This document shows, in pieces, positions 5,958 through 6,333 of a stretch of 6,333 bases of DNA. The translations under genes were made by a program, and so were the position numbers. Source of the stretch: Deltaproteobacteria bacterium (GTDB taxonomy: Bacteria > Desulfobacterota > Anaeroferrophillalia > Anaeroferrophillales > Tharpellaceae). The notes below the pieces were generated by a model that was not told the origin of the DNA, searched no databases, and was given only the letters and a program-made list of their open reading frames with translations. Every line of letters starts with the position of its first letter. Position 1 is the stretch's first letter. The stretch is taken from contig JAADEO010000129.1 of the NCBI GenBank assembly GCA_013153415.1, positions 1 to 6,333 of the forward strand. Reading direction: 5' to 3'.

Positions 5958-5986
5958 TAAATAATGGAAAGCGAAACGTCTGTCAA
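5958..5986 (-). promoter_or_regulatory. Candidate promoter for tRNA-His
   Basis: On the - strand, a perfect TTGACA (5986-5981) is followed after 17 bases by TATTTA (5963-5958; three of six matches). Just downstream comes the GC-rich discriminator GGGACCC (5957-5951), a pattern known to make stable-RNA promoters sensitive to the stringent response. The start would be near 5951, about 40 bases before the tRNA. Confidence 0.5.
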
Positions 5987-6014
5987 CTGATTTTGAACTC
6001 CGGCCGCCAAAAAC

Positions 6015-6057
6015 AGGAGGGTACCCCGGGAACCGTCCGGGAATGACAAAACCATGA
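6015..6057 (+). promoter_or_regulatory. queH translation leader: remote Shine-Dalgarno, hairpin, 4-codon ORF
   Basis: A full AGGAGGG (6015-6021) is 32 bases from the queH ATG at 6054, too far to act directly. CCCGG (6025-6029) and CCGGG (6037-6041) can pair around a 7-nt loop. With that hairpin folded, the ribosome site is about five unpaired bases from ATG 6043. That ATG opens ATG-ACA-AAA-CCA-TGA (M-T-K-P), whose stop overlaps the queH start as ATGA (6054-6057). Translation of queH may depend on this mini-ORF. No in-frame alternative queH start exists between the stop at 5994 and 6054. Confidence 0.35.
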
Positions 6058-6333
6058 AGATTCTGCTCCATTGCTGCTGCGGCCCCTGTGCCGTCTACCC
6101 GGTCTCCTCACTGCGCCGCCAGGGACACGAACTGAGAGCCTATTTCAGCAACCACATCCACCCCTGGACCGAGTGGCAGAAACGCCGCGAAACTCTGCAG
6201 GAGTGGGCGGAACGGGAAGCGCTGCCGCTGATTGTCGACGAACGCTACGAACTGGTTGAATTTCTGCGCAACGCCGCTTTCCGGGAAAAACAGCGCTGTC
6301 TCTTCTGCTATCACGACCGGCTGGAGAAAACCG
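6054..6333 (+). CDS. queH: Epoxyqueuosine reductase QueH (5' part, runs off right edge)
   Basis: QueH reduces epoxyqueuosine to queuosine at the wobble base of tRNAs with GUN anticodons (His, Asn, Asp, Tyr), as an analogue of the cobalamin-dependent QueG. The first 93 codons are visible; the family (formerly DUF208) is usually about 180-200 residues. Diagnostic motifs are HCCCGPC (6-12), YFSNHIHPWTEWQKRRE (30-46; family pattern YxxNxNIHPxxEYxxR) and RCLFCYHDRL (81-90). Cys8, Cys9 or neighbours, Cys12, Cys82 and Cys85 are candidates for the iron-sulfur/iron site known in this family; exact ligands are not assigned here. The start at 6054 is the only sensible one, since MKILLHCCCGPC matches the family N-terminus. 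No consensus promoter was found in 5913-6053; a -10-like AATAAT (5960-5965) overlaps the tRNA -10 on the other strand. It is divergent from tRNA-His. Confidence 0.93.
   Translation, partial: MKILLHCCCGPCAVYPVSSLRRQGHELRAYFSNHIHPWTEWQKRRETLQEWAEREALPLIVDERYELVEFLRNAAFREKQRCLFCYHDRLEKT

Noticed and set aside
5889..6071. A 60-codon - strand frame overlapping tRNA-His and its leader
   Set aside because: It runs through the tRNA and the promoter region and has no homology signal by eye.
6071..6314. Short frames on both strands inside queH
   Set aside because: Out of frame with the clear QueH reading frame, which holds HCCCGPC and RCLFCY motifs.

Overview
The window reads as ordinary chromosomal DNA of a GC-rich Gram-negative bacterium. 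The gene set (a PIN-PhoH fusion ATPase, a TrkA/TrkH potassium system, a rubredoxin-less rubrerythrin-like protein, QueH-type queuosine synthesis) and the codon use suggest an anaerobic Deltaproteobacterium, probably of the Desulfuromonadales/Geobacter type. That assignment is inference from gene content; no phylogenetic marker is present. There is no sign of phage, insertion sequence, CRISPR array or integron.

Layout: (1) 1-1047, the 3' part of a PIN-PhoH ATPase gene, + strand, running in from the left edge. (2) 1151-1435, a 94-residue conserved-looking protein of unknown function with a strong ribosome binding site. (3) 1555-2148, a secreted (periplasmic) cyclophilin-type peptidyl-prolyl isomerase. 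(4) 2211-2247, a symmetric bidirectional terminator where the + strand block meets the - strand potassium operon. (5) 5071 down to 2257, trkA then trkH on the - strand, 4 nt apart, encoding the NAD-binding regulatory subunit and the membrane K+ channel subunit of one Trk uptake complex. (6) 5072-5278, a divergent control region with a candidate promoter for each side and several hairpins. (7) 5279-5791, a ferritin-like diiron protein. (8) 5795-5825, a second symmetric terminator, shared with (9) tRNA-His(GUG) on the - strand, 5911-5835. (10) 6054 to the right edge, the 5' part of queH on the + strand.

Functionally the window combines K+ homeostasis (TrkAH), protein folding in the periplasm (cyclophilin), probable oxidative-stress protection (ferritin-like protein) and tRNA modification. 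The most suggestive neighbourhood is tRNA-His(GUG), a substrate of queuosine modification, lying head-to-head with queH, the gene for the last enzyme of queuosine synthesis. I see no convincing new multi-gene system. The items worth a second look are small: the queH leader (remote Shine-Dalgarno, hairpin, four-codon ORF), a palindrome over the predicted start of the ferritin-like transcript, and an orphan terminator-like double hairpin between trkA and the ferritin-like gene.
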